Source of the DNA: Novipirellula artificiosorum
GTDB lineage: Bacteria > Planctomycetota > Planctomycetia > Pirellulales > Pirellulaceae
Assembly: GCF_007860135.1 (NCBI RefSeq)
Contig: NZ_SJPV01000016.1
Coordinates: 1 to 64,000, forward strand
Direction of reading: 5' to 3'
Length of the DNA stretch: 64,000 nt
Shown here: positions 35,738 through 44,551 of the stretch, piece by piece
Layout: the number at the start of each line of letters is the position of its first letter
Position numbering within the stretch: the stretch's first letter is position 1
The notes under the pieces: model-generated
Database searches by the model: none
The model's input: the letters and a program-made list of their open reading frames with translations, nothing else
Told to the model about the DNA's origin: nothing
Program-made: the position numbers and the translations under genes

Positions 35738-35866
35738 AGCCAGAATCCTGGTTGCTCCCGATTCTCAGGATTTCTCGGCGCCGGCGCGCCCTTGGGTGCT
35801 AAGCTTCAGTGCCTCTACCGGGGTAACGTCCTCAATCCCCCTATCCAAGAATCGGGAGTATTCATC

Positions 35867-37585
35867 ATGTCAGGCGATTTCAACGATCGCGAGTCACAGG
35901 ATCGCGAAAAACTGCGCCGAATGATGCGTGCGAGCGGTATCAGCGCCGCGGTGGTCATTGGTTTTGCTGCAATCTGCGGCTCGGTTCTTTGGTTATTTCT
36001 GTACTGCCGAATCGAAGTTCCAAGCGGCCACATCGCCGTTTTGACAAAAAAAACCGGGCAGGAATTGACCAACGGGATGGAAATCGTTTCGGTTGCCGAA
36101 TTTGGCAACTACAAGGGGATCCAAGAAAAAGTACTGACCGAAGGACGCTACTTCTACAACCCCTGGAGCTGGTCGTGGGACATCGTGCCTCAGGTCGAGG
36201 TCCCCGAAAACCGACTCGGCGTTCGGGTTCGCTTGTATGGCGATGATCTCGGATATGGAAATCTGATTGCCGAGAACGCCACGCAGAAAGGCATCGCAGC
36301 CGAAGTCCTACGTCCTGGCCGGCATGCGATCAATGCGATCGTGTATGAAGCGGGCACCAAACCCAAACCCAATCGCGACAACTTCATTGAGTTGGTCGAA
36401 CTGCACGAACCGGTCATCGTTCCCGCAGGTTTTAAGGGAGTCGTGACGCTACTGAGCAGTCCCCCCGCGGCTGACCCCAATCAACTGATTGTTGAAACCG
36501 GCAAGCGTGGCGTGCAAAAGCAAACACACGATCCGGGCGTCTATTACATCAACCCCTATGTCGAACGGATCTCGCTGGTCGATTGTCGCAGCCAACGATT
36601 CAATCTCGGCACCGGCGGCGAAATGGGCTTCCCCAGCCGCGACGGTTTTTGGGTCAAGCTCGACGGACGAATCGAGTTCCGAGTCGATCCCGAACGGGCC
36701 GCGGAAGTCTTCGTCACTTACAACGATTCCGTGAACGACACCGGTAGCGATGCTCGAGTCGAAGAGGAGATCATTCAGAAAATCATCCTACCCAATGCCC
36801 GTTCGTTCTGCCGGTTGCGAGGGAGTGATCACTCGGGACGCGACTTTATCTTGGGTGAGAAACGATTGAAGTTTCAGGAGGATTTCCAACAGACTCTCGA
36901 GGCCACCTGCAAGACACAAGGCATTGAAATCGTGCAAGCATTGATCACGCGGATCTCACCTCCTCAACAGATTGCCCTACCCGTGCGAGAGCGACAAATT
37001 GCGTTGCAAATGGCGGAACGGTATGAAAAAGAGATTCTGCAACAAGATAGTGAAAAGCAACTCCGAATCGAACAAGAATTGGTCAAACAGAAGCAAGCTC
37101 TTGTCGAAGTCGACCAAGAGGTGATTACGGTCACGACCGAAGCGAAGCGACAACAAGAAGTCGCGGTGATCGGGGCAAATCAACGCAAGAAGGTTGCGGA
37201 GGTAGAACTCATGGCAGCCGAAGATCAGGCCGAAGCGATCACGGCCAAAGGGACGGCCGATGCCGAAGTGATTCGGTTTGAAAACCAAGCGGTCGCAGCG
37301 GGGTGGCAAAAATCAGTAGAAGCCTACGGCGGCAGTGGCGACGAATTCGCTCGCTGGGTGATGCTGAAGAAACTCGCCCCCAGCTTCCGGGCAATGATGG
37401 TCAACACATCGGATAGCCCGTTGATGAACATTTTCAATGAGTTCAGCGGGATCAGTCCCATGTTGTCGCCGACGGCCGACAAATCTGACGAAACAGAAAC
37501 GCCCGCTACCGAAACACCCGCTGCCGAGATGTCCGTCATCCTCCCCACGGATCCCAACACGACTGAATCCGGAGAAAAAGAATGA
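35867..37585 (+). CDS. SPFH/band-7 domain membrane protein, first of a pair
   Basis: 572 residues. One N-terminal membrane helix (about 24-48, AVVIGFAAICGSVLWLFLYC) leads into a long SPFH region with RIEVPSGHIAVLTKK, LTEGRYFYNPW and GVYYINPYVERI, followed by an Ala/Glu/Gln-rich coiled coil (about 390-500) as in flotillins and prohibitins. The C-terminal 50 residues are acidic and Thr/Pro-rich. SPFH proteins form large oligomeric membrane scaffolds; the precise role here is unknown. ATG at 35867 with GGGAG about 8 bases upstream. The stop overlaps the next start as ATGA. Confidence 0.85.
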   Translation: MSGDFNDRESQDREKLRRMMRASGISAAVVIGFAAICGSVLWLFLYCRIEVPSGHIAVLTKKTGQELTNGMEIVSVAEFGNYKGIQEKVLTEGRYFYNPWSWSWDIVPQVEVPENRLGVRVRLYGDDLGYGNLIAENATQKGIAAEVLRPGRHAINAIVYEAGTKPKPNRDNFIELVELHEPVIVPAGFKGVVTLLSSPPAADPNQLIVETGKRGVQKQTHDPGVYYINPYVERISLVDCRSQRFNLGTGGEMGFPSRDGFWVKLDGRIEFRVDPERAAEVFVTYNDSVNDTGSDARVEEEIIQKIILPNARSFCRLRGSDHSGRDFILGEKRLKFQEDFQQTLEATCKTQGIEIVQALITRISPPQQIALPVRERQIALQMAERYEKEILQQDSEKQLRIEQELVKQKQALVEVDQEVITVTTEAKRQQEVAVIGANQRKKVAEVELMAAEDQAEAITAKGTADAEVIRFENQAVAAGWQKSVEAYGGSGDEFARWVMLKKLAPSFRAMMVNTSDSPLMNIFNEFSGISPMLSPTADKSDETETPATETPAAEMSVILPTDPNTTESGEKE

Positions 37586-39168
37586 GCTTACGACGAAACA
37601 AATCAGCGATTGGGCTAGCCTTTTCCTCCCTTTGGGTGCTAGTTGCCCTGTTTTTCTGTTTCCAATGGTTCTTGTGCCGCATCTATGTCCCAGACGGGCA
37701 CAGCTTGTTGCTGCGGTACAAAGGTCCGATGATTGGATCCGCAAAAGAACCCGAACCGGGCCGACTTGCGCGTGACAATGAAGTCGGCGTCCAAGATCAA
37801 ATGCGCGGCCCCGGTCGCCATTTCTTCAACCCGATCTATTGGGAACGAACCATCGTGCCTGACAATGTCATCATGCCTGGTGAAATCGGCGTCGTGACAA
37901 GCAAGATGGGAATGCCCTTGCCGCCCGGCGAGTTCTTGGTCGATGGTGACTTGCAAGGGGATTCACGCGTTCAACATCAGGGCATCCTACGGAAAGTCTT
38001 TGGGCCTGGTCGTTATCGAGCCAACCCCTATGCCTACGAATTCAATATCGTCAAACGAGAAACAACAAAATCCAGTGGTCAAGAAAAGACAAGCGGCTGG
38101 GTCGAGATTCCAACAGGTTACGTCGGTGTCGTGACCATGCAGGCGTCGAATCCAATGTTAGGCCTCTCAGCGGGGATTCAGGACAAGGTCATGCAGCCAG
38201 GTTTGTATCCGATCAATCCACGCGAACAGCAAATTGACATCATCAACGTGGGCTTTCGTGAAACGAGCATCCAAGTCGAGCAACAAATGGAACCCGACGG
38301 CAAAGTCAAATACGATGCTCAAGGTGAACCGTTAGCGGTAGCCGAAACGGGGATCAATTTCCCCAGCAATGACGGGTTCGATATCCAACTCGACTTCTCT
38401 GCGATTTGGGGGGTGATGCCGCGCGACGCGGCCCAAATCGTCCGTACCTTTGGCAACATTGATGCGGTAGAAGAAAAAGTCATCGAACCGCAAAGCGAGA
38501 GCATCTGCCGAAACAACGGATCGAAGATGGGTGCCGTCGAATTACTTGTCGGGGAAACCCGCGAGGAATTTCAAACCTCGGTGAGCACCGAATTCCGAGA
38601 TACCTTGGCGGACAAAAACGTAACGCTCCAATATGGTTTGGTTCGTCATATCTACATCCCACAGGAAGTCCGAGAACCGATTCAACGGGGTTACGTCTCC
38701 GAAGAATTGAAACTGACACGGGATCAAGAGACCAAGACCGCACGCATCGAAGCAAACCTGCGAGAAGCAGAGCAGATGGTGGAACTGGAAGCCGAGCGAG
38801 TCAGGGTCGATACCGACCGACTGAAAGCGAACGTCTTGGCCGAAGGTGAGAAGGAAGCGAGTGAGATCGCCGCAACCACGGAGCAGTTGGTCGCGAAGAT
38901 CGACCGAGAAACCGCCAACCTCGATGCCAAGCGAACCGTCTTGCTCGGTCGTGCCGAAGCGGGAGCGAAGCAAATGAGCGAAGAAGCAACTGCCGAGAAG
39001 TTCACACTTGCGGTCGAAGCCTTCGGATCCCCGACCGCGTTCAATAAGTGGGAATTTGCCGAGCAACTTCCGGAAACGATGGACCTCAAGCTCTTCTACG
39101 CCGGCGAAGGCACGCTGTGGACCGACTTAAAAAACGTCACACCGACAATTTCGCTCGATTCGAAGTAG
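37582..39168 (+). CDS. SPFH/band-7 domain membrane protein, second of a pair
   Basis: 528 residues. An N-terminal helix (about 8-33, LAFSSLWVLVALFFCFQWF) is followed by SPFH elements (YVPDGHSLLLRYKGP, GPGRHFFNPIYWERT, GPGRYRANPYAYE, TGYVGVVTMQAS) and a C-terminal coiled coil with repeated Glu/Ala/Arg (about 375-475, for example ARIEANLREAEQMVELEAERV). It is related to but diverged from its upstream neighbour, and the ATGA overlap suggests the two subunits are made in a fixed ratio for one hetero-oligomeric complex. There is no protease (HflC/HflK-FtsH or NfeD-type) partner adjacent. Confidence 0.85.
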   Translation: MSLRRNKSAIGLAFSSLWVLVALFFCFQWFLCRIYVPDGHSLLLRYKGPMIGSAKEPEPGRLARDNEVGVQDQMRGPGRHFFNPIYWERTIVPDNVIMPGEIGVVTSKMGMPLPPGEFLVDGDLQGDSRVQHQGILRKVFGPGRYRANPYAYEFNIVKRETTKSSGQEKTSGWVEIPTGYVGVVTMQASNPMLGLSAGIQDKVMQPGLYPINPREQQIDIINVGFRETSIQVEQQMEPDGKVKYDAQGEPLAVAETGINFPSNDGFDIQLDFSAIWGVMPRDAAQIVRTFGNIDAVEEKVIEPQSESICRNNGSKMGAVELLVGETREEFQTSVSTEFRDTLADKNVTLQYGLVRHIYIPQEVREPIQRGYVSEELKLTRDQETKTARIEANLREAEQMVELEAERVRVDTDRLKANVLAEGEKEASEIAATTEQLVAKIDRETANLDAKRTVLLGRAEAGAKQMSEEATAEKFTLAVEAFGSPTAFNKWEFAEQLPETMDLKLFYAGEGTLWTDLKNVTPTISLDSK

Positions 39169-39231
39169 TCATCGCCTTCGAGTCGCCGAAAGGGCCTACG
39201 GCAGTTATCGCTGAATTTGATGTTATTTGAG

Positions 39232-39315
39232 CACGATTCCAGCGACCAACGGGAGCGGGCCAAAGCCACTACGAGCGGTAGCTCGCTTCGCCTGCGGCCG
39301 TGCCGCACTACGGCA
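39232..39315 (+). repeat. Dispersed hairpin repeat, copy 2, overlapping a gene end
   Basis: Relative of 18997-19079. It contains CGAGC-GGTA-GCTCG as a perfect 5-bp stem and GCCGT...ACGGC as a second stem. The last eight bases lie inside the TolC-like gene, so its TAG stop codon (39308-39310) comes from the repeat. Confidence 0.65.
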
Positions 39316-41206
39316 GCATTGGCGTCGGCTCGGCAAAGTCCGCGATGGCGAATTCCTCGTCGACCAGAAACAGATTGGCGGCCTGTAAGAGCGTCCCTTT
39401 TTCGAATTGGACGTTCTTGGCTGCCAACGTGTATTCGGTAAGGGAAAGGAAGTAACGGCTCTGCGATTCGCTGACTCGGCGTTGGGCGTCAAGCAGTTGC
39501 TCCAGATTCACCGGCATGCCCGCTTCGCGATTCGTCTCGAGCACCTCAAGCGCCTCGCTGGCGGCTAAATAGCGGTTCATGTTCGTTTGCATCTGCAGGA
39601 AAGCTCGGTCACTCTCGCCCACGACCGCGGCCAAATCATGCAGCACTTGCCGTTCCTGTTCTTCCAACACCGCCCGGTCGCGAACCAATTGCGTTTTCGC
39701 ATGTCGCACCGCCAAGTAACCCTGGCGAAGCCCGATGGGCAACTTGAACTCCAATCCAGCCTCGTACTCTTGGAAATCAAACGAGCCAAGTTCGGAATAC
39801 GCCGAGCGATCACCGGCCAAGTCTTTATCCAACCCGCGAACTCGATAGATTGTCACCAGGTCGAGCGAAGGCATCAAGAAGTTCCTCGCCGCCAGCACCT
39901 CCATTTCTCGTCGTTTGACAAGCAAACGCTGCTGCTGCAGCTCGCCTCGCAAGCGCAGCGCTTCGACCGAAATCGAATCCCAATCGAAGACCATCGGTGC
40001 CGATAACGGTTCGTCCATCGGGCGAAGCAGTTGCGAACTCGTGACCGGCAATCCAATCAACAACCGCAATCGCCGCTCGGCAGCCAAGACCCCGCCGAGT
40101 CCGGCGAAGGTACCACCGGAGGTTGAGTTATTGACCTGCGTCCGCTGAATCAGCTTACCCGCGATCGCGTCTTGCAGTTCGCTTTGGAAGCGGAAGTACT
40201 GCTCACGGGCGAGGGCTTCGGCTGCACCCGATTTTCGATTGCTCGATTTCTGCGCCTCGTAGCTCTGCCATGTCTGGCGACTGCGTTCGAGAGCTTCACG
40301 CTTTGCATCCAAATCGCGATAAGCAAAATACAAATCCCAATACGCGTTGACCACATTGCTGAGAAAATCGCGGGTGCCCTGCCGAAATCTCGACGAGGTG
40401 ATGTCGTTGTTGACCTTCGCCACCAACACACCCGAATAGATTCCTGGTTGTGATGCGGGACCTGCGATACGATTGAATTGGATCCCGCCTCCTTGCATCA
40501 ACGGTTGCCGCATCTCCGCGTGAATCTGGCTTTGCCACGCGCTGTCGGTGATATTCCCGGTGGCGTTGTTGGCGTCGTAATCGATGACGTTTCGAACCGC
40601 AAGTTCCGCCCCGGTCGCGGTTCGCTTGGACAACTGAGCGATGTAGTCATGCGTGTCCTGTTTGAAGGCGTTCGCTCCGCCCCCAAAGAACCGGTTGTTG
40701 AACTTGCGATCGTTGTTTTGCCACTTGCCCATCGCATAGAGTTGAGCATCAAACGCAGACAACGCCGATTCGATACTCGTTTGCGGGTCAAACTCGGCAA
40801 GCGGTTTTGTTTGTTGTGTGATTAAGGTTTGCGGAGCACGAAGCACGGTGGCACCAAGGTCACGCATGACTTCGGAGTGTTCCAGCGCCGTTTGAATCGC
40901 TTCATTGAGCGACAGGTTTTGATAGTCAACCGCGGCAAAGTCTTCGATGGTACGAACGGTCAACGGTGGGCTGGACACGTCGGGGATCGAGATCGCCGGC
41001 GCTCCCGCATCCACTTGTTTCATGATCGCGTCGATACAGGCGGTATCGTTACAAACCGTCTCTGACAGATTTCGATGACCGCGGCATCCGGCAATCGTGC
41101 TACCAATGACCGCGCACGCGAGCACCATTCGGGTCAAACACCGACGCTTTCGTCGGCGGCGATTCGAATGCGAGATGGACTCGGATGGATGAACGCGTCG
41201 GAGCAC
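39308..41206 (-). CDS. TolC-type outer-membrane efflux lipoprotein
   Basis: 632 residues from a GTG at 41206 with AGGG before it; GTG 41263 and ATG 41128 are alternatives. The basic n-region RRRRKRR, hydrophobic core and lipobox STIAGC suggest a lipidated Cys. The rest is the long alpha-helical/beta OEP fold: LNEAIQTALEHSEVMRD near the start, and NAYWDLYFAYRDLDAKREALERS and AGLEFKLPIGLRQGYLAVRHAKTQL typical of the helical hairpins, with coiled-coil repeats. It presumably forms the outer-membrane channel for the adaptors encoded divergently at 41467-46716. The mature part has an N-terminal extension with CNDTACIDA. Confidence 0.87.
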   Translation of the reverse strand: MLRRVHPSESISHSNRRRRKRRCLTRMVLACAVIGSTIAGCRGHRNLSETVCNDTACIDAIMKQVDAGAPAISIPDVSSPPLTVRTIEDFAAVDYQNLSLNEAIQTALEHSEVMRDLGATVLRAPQTLITQQTKPLAEFDPQTSIESALSAFDAQLYAMGKWQNNDRKFNNRFFGGGANAFKQDTHDYIAQLSKRTATGAELAVRNVIDYDANNATGNITDSAWQSQIHAEMRQPLMQGGGIQFNRIAGPASQPGIYSGVLVAKVNNDITSSRFRQGTRDFLSNVVNAYWDLYFAYRDLDAKREALERSRQTWQSYEAQKSSNRKSGAAEALAREQYFRFQSELQDAIAGKLIQRTQVNNSTSGGTFAGLGGVLAAERRLRLLIGLPVTSSQLLRPMDEPLSAPMVFDWDSISVEALRLRGELQQQRLLVKRREMEVLAARNFLMPSLDLVTIYRVRGLDKDLAGDRSAYSELGSFDFQEYEAGLEFKLPIGLRQGYLAVRHAKTQLVRDRAVLEEQERQVLHDLAAVVGESDRAFLQMQTNMNRYLAASEALEVLETNREAGMPVNLEQLLDAQRRVSESQSRYFLSLTEYTLAAKNVQFEKGTLLQAANLFLVDEEFAIADFAEPTPMLP

Positions 41207-41466
41207 TTGGCCCTGCCGTAAACATGATGCAGCGAGTAACGGGGATGCTACTTCGAGGCGCACGACAACACCGCACGACCGCTCTAGCTGATACCCTACT
41301 TCTTATTCGTATATCTGGAACGGTTGGGATCAATCAAATCGGTGCGATTCCTCCACCTCGGCAACGAACTGGTGTGAAACATTCAAGTGGCACGTCGGAG
41401 CAAGGCCTTTTTCGGTTAAAATGGACGCTTTGACTCAAGCCCTTCGCCCTTGGCTTCCGCACCCCC

Positions 41467-43431
41467 ATGACCCTCTCCTCCCACTCAGCAGAAAAAGTCT
41501 GGAAAGACGCGACGGATTTGATCGACTCGCTCGATCAGCTGTCACACGCTGCGGGGGAGCAGTCAACCTTTTTCGAGGTGATGGCAGGACGCCTTCGCCA
41601 AACCACACTCGCTCGATGCGTGATCGTCTCGATACAGCGGTCTGGCAAATCGACCGAACTCGCCCGAGATGGCATCGATGTCATGACCCCCTCGGTCGCT
41701 CGTGACGTGGCCGAATCGATCTCTGCGGCGGCGACGTCCCCCTCAGCCACCTCCAGTCGCGACGTTTCGTCATCGCATTGGGATCGTTCCAAAAGGCTCG
41801 TCGCAAGCGTACCCATCATCGAAAATCCTGCCGACCAAGCGATCCGATTGCAAATCGACATCCGCTGGAGTGATCCCGTTTCGACTGCGATTCAGCCCCC
41901 CATCACCGAGATGGCGGTGGCCACCGCCGACATTGCAACGCTCGTCTATTTGAAAGACGAGTTCACGCGGCTCCGTGATCAAATGCGTCGGCAAGCTAAA
42001 AACGACCAACTTGCGATTGAGCTAAACCGCGGCGCCCATTTGGCAGATGCATTCACCAACATCTGCCGGGTGGTCGCTCTGTATACCGATGTCGATCGCG
42101 TCAGCCTGCTGCGAAAAGGCTCAAACGAGAAAGCGTTTCGCCTGATTGCGACCAACGTTGCTGCGACGATTGACCCCAACACGCGTCTGGCACGCGTGAT
42201 GCAGTCGTTGGCGGATGCCGCCGCATCACAAGAAGAGGGAATCCATTTCACCGTCGGGGCAGCCGACGAAGGTGCCACAACTTCGCTCGCAGTGCTCGAT
42301 ACGTTCTTGCTCGAATCAGGATCTCGACAAGTCGCTGCAGAGAACTTAACGGTCGCTGCGGACCGGGAAGCAAATCTTCCGCATGCAACCAACTCGGTCG
42401 TGATGGTGATGGAGCGTTTTGTGAATCCTCAGCGACCGTCCATGCGAGAACGTCTCGCTGAACTAAAGCCGCTCCTTACCGGATCACTGGCAAACGCGAT
42501 CGAACGGGACGAAGCCGGCATCGGATGGTTGCTGAGCAAAACCGTGCCAACCTCGACTCGAAAACGGACCCTTGCTGCAGCAGCGGTATTCTTTGTCGGG
42601 TTGGCATTGATGGCACTCATCCAAGTCGATTTCTGGGTTCCTGCCGAAGGACGCATGGTGGCTGCTGCGTCTCAATCGATCTATGCGCCCGCGGACGGAG
42701 TGGTCATTGAACTGCCCGTCAACAACGGCGATTCTGTCATCGCTGGTGAAACGATCGCGGTGATCCGTAGCCGTGACTTGGAATCGAAGCGGCAACAAAT
42801 CGACGGTGAGATTGCTACGGTCGAATCGAGTTTGGCATCGATCCAGCGGTCTCGCTCGACCACCAAGGTGGACGCCGCCCATTCTGCGAACGAGCAAATC
42901 TTGAAGGCTCAACTTGATGGGCTTGGAAAGCAGCTTTTGTTGGTTCAATCGCAACAGGCCGAGTTGGTCGTCAAGAGTCCCATCGCCGGTCACATCGATC
43001 ACTGGAACATGCGAGAACGTTTAACGGCACGGCCCGTTCAACGTGGACAATTCTTAGCGGATGTGATCTCCCCGTCGCAAGGTTGGGCCTTGCAGATCGA
43101 TATCGATGATTCGGCGAGTGGTTACGTCCTTGAACAGCAGAAAACCGAGCCCTGCAAAATTCGATTTTCGTTGCGTTCACAGGGTAATGCGTCACATGAG
43201 TCGGTGATTCAGCAAATCGATGAGGTGACTCACCAAGACGCGCGTGGTCATTGGGTCGTCAAGGCCAAAACGGCGGTACTTGTCCGAGAACAGACAGACT
43301 CCGGCGAGTGGTCGGATAGAGAGGGATGGCGAACGGGTGCGACGACGCACGTGGAAATTCTGGCCGGTCGACGTTCGGTCGGCTTTGTCTGGTTCCGAGG
43401 ATTGATCGAGTGGTTTCGAGGCAGAGGATAA
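41467..43431 (+). CDS. GAF domain fused to HlyD-type membrane adaptor
   Basis: 654 residues. The N-terminal half (about 1-370) is cytosolic: a GAF-like region around 195-330 (AHLADAFTNICRVVALYTDVDRVSLLRKGS). One membrane helix follows (about 379-400, AAAAVFFVGLALMALIQVDFW). The periplasmic part has the biotinyl-lipoyl motif IYAPADGVVIELPVNNGDSVIAGETIAVI, a coiled coil (about 430-495) and LVVKSPIAGHI, as in HlyD/MFP adaptors. A sensor domain on an adaptor is unusual and could let the exporter respond to a small ligand; that is inference. The start of the plus-strand operon; the next gene is 10 bases away. Confidence 0.85.
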   Translation: MTLSSHSAEKVWKDATDLIDSLDQLSHAAGEQSTFFEVMAGRLRQTTLARCVIVSIQRSGKSTELARDGIDVMTPSVARDVAESISAAATSPSATSSRDVSSSHWDRSKRLVASVPIIENPADQAIRLQIDIRWSDPVSTAIQPPITEMAVATADIATLVYLKDEFTRLRDQMRRQAKNDQLAIELNRGAHLADAFTNICRVVALYTDVDRVSLLRKGSNEKAFRLIATNVAATIDPNTRLARVMQSLADAAASQEEGIHFTVGAADEGATTSLAVLDTFLLESGSRQVAAENLTVAADREANLPHATNSVVMVMERFVNPQRPSMRERLAELKPLLTGSLANAIERDEAGIGWLLSKTVPTSTRKRTLAAAAVFFVGLALMALIQVDFWVPAEGRMVAAASQSIYAPADGVVIELPVNNGDSVIAGETIAVIRSRDLESKRQQIDGEIATVESSLASIQRSRSTTKVDAAHSANEQILKAQLDGLGKQLLLVQSQQAELVVKSPIAGHIDHWNMRERLTARPVQRGQFLADVISPSQGWALQIDIDDSASGYVLEQQKTEPCKIRFSLRSQGNASHESVIQQIDEVTHQDARGHWVVKAKTAVLVREQTDSGEWSDREGWRTGATTHVEILAGRRSVGFVWFRGLIEWFRGRG

Positions 43432-43441
43432 AGGCAACACA

Positions 43442-44551
43442 ATGATTCGTTTTTGGACGTACCACCTCTTGTTAATTCTTTCGCTGCTCGCGGCTGTCGC
43501 GATCCACGCCGAGTCGCCCGAATGGGAGATCGACAACTTGATTGTGACGGCGGTCGACGAGGCACAGGTGCCTGCGCTGGTAACCGGATCCATCTCAGAA
43601 GTGATCGTCGCCGAGGGCCAATCGGTCAAGGCCGGCGAAGCATTGGCTAAGCTGGATGATCGCAAAGCTCGCCTGGATCAGCAGATTGCAAGGACTCAGT
43701 TGCAGATTGCGACTCAGCAAAGTGAGGACAAGTCGGATCTACAATTGGCCCGCACGGCGATGTTGCGTCAACAGCAATTGGTTCGCCAGCTCGACGTCGA
43801 ACTGGACATTGCGACCCGCAAAGCAGGAAACGACTTGCGTGTTCAAGCAGCCGCCAGGGCGGAAGGGGTCGCAAAAAACGAACTCGATCGTGCAATGGAA
43901 GCGCGTCAGAAGTTTGTTGACAGTATTTCACAATCCGAAATCGATTACTTACGCCTCGCTTACGAACGCGCGAGTTTGGAAACGCAACAAGCAACGTTTG
44001 AACGACAGGTCGATAAACTGAGCGCTCAATCGGAACAAGAAACCTATGCCGCTCAGAAGATTGCCGTGGATGAAGCTGCGATCTCTGTCGTGCAGGCTGA
44101 AGAGCAGCAGCAGATCGAGCGGCTCGAACAACAGCTCTACACACAACAAAGCGAGGTCGCGAGCCTGACCTTGCAACAACACTTGATCGTGGCACCGTTT
44201 GACGCGGTCGTCGTGGAGGTGCTACGTCATCAAGGGGAATGGGTCCAGGCGGGAGATCCCGTGATCCGACTGGTTCGGTTGAGCCGTTTGCGAGCCGAGG
44301 GGTATGCCCATGTATCCCTCCGCGAACGAGTACTCAACCAAAAAGAGATCGTGCTTCAGCTTATCGATGGCTCCATCCGACCGCCTGAGCGGATTGGGGA
44401 AAACGTCTTCGTTAGCCCCGAGATGGATCCCGTCAACGAACAATTTAGGTTCTGGGTCGAATTCAAGAACCCGAACCTGAAGGTGTTGCCTGGGATGCGA
44501 ATGAAGATGGGACGATCCGTGCGGGATGATCCGGCATCGAGTTCCCCATGA
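43442..44551 (+). CDS. HlyD-family periplasmic adaptor
   Basis: 369 residues. A signal peptide (MIRFWTYHLLLILSLLAAVAIHA) is followed by a short lipoyl half-motif (VTGSISEVIVAEGQSVKAGEALAKLD, about 35-65), a long coiled-coil hairpin (about 70-235) and the second half-motif (HLIVAPFDAVVVEVLRHQGEWVQAGDPV, about 240-270). It is likely to bridge an inner-membrane component and the TolC-like channel. GAGGATAAAGG lies just upstream of the ATG. The stop overlaps the M50 gene start as ATGA. Confidence 0.9.
   Translation: MIRFWTYHLLLILSLLAAVAIHAESPEWEIDNLIVTAVDEAQVPALVTGSISEVIVAEGQSVKAGEALAKLDDRKARLDQQIARTQLQIATQQSEDKSDLQLARTAMLRQQQLVRQLDVELDIATRKAGNDLRVQAAARAEGVAKNELDRAMEARQKFVDSISQSEIDYLRLAYERASLETQQATFERQVDKLSAQSEQETYAAQKIAVDEAAISVVQAEEQQQIERLEQQLYTQQSEVASLTLQQHLIVAPFDAVVVEVLRHQGEWVQAGDPVIRLVRLSRLRAEGYAHVSLRERVLNQKEIVLQLIDGSIRPPERIGENVFVSPEMDPVNEQFRFWVEFKNPNLKVLPGMRMKMGRSVRDDPASSSP

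Larger units (their letters stand above)
34937..35866. other. Repeat-rich gene-free interval (930 bp)
   Basis: No supported gene. It contains a 7-bp stem with a CGCT loop (CCCCGCG/CGCGGGG, 35041-35058), an 8-bp inverted pair TTTAGCCG/CGGCTAAA (35079-35086 and 35113-35120), the inverted repeat pair 35149-35188/35698-35737 and copy 2 of the 53-bp dispersed repeat. Short frames such as 35171-35392 minus have no recognised domain. The last 40 bases carry GGGAG before the SPFH gene start. Confidence 0.6.
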
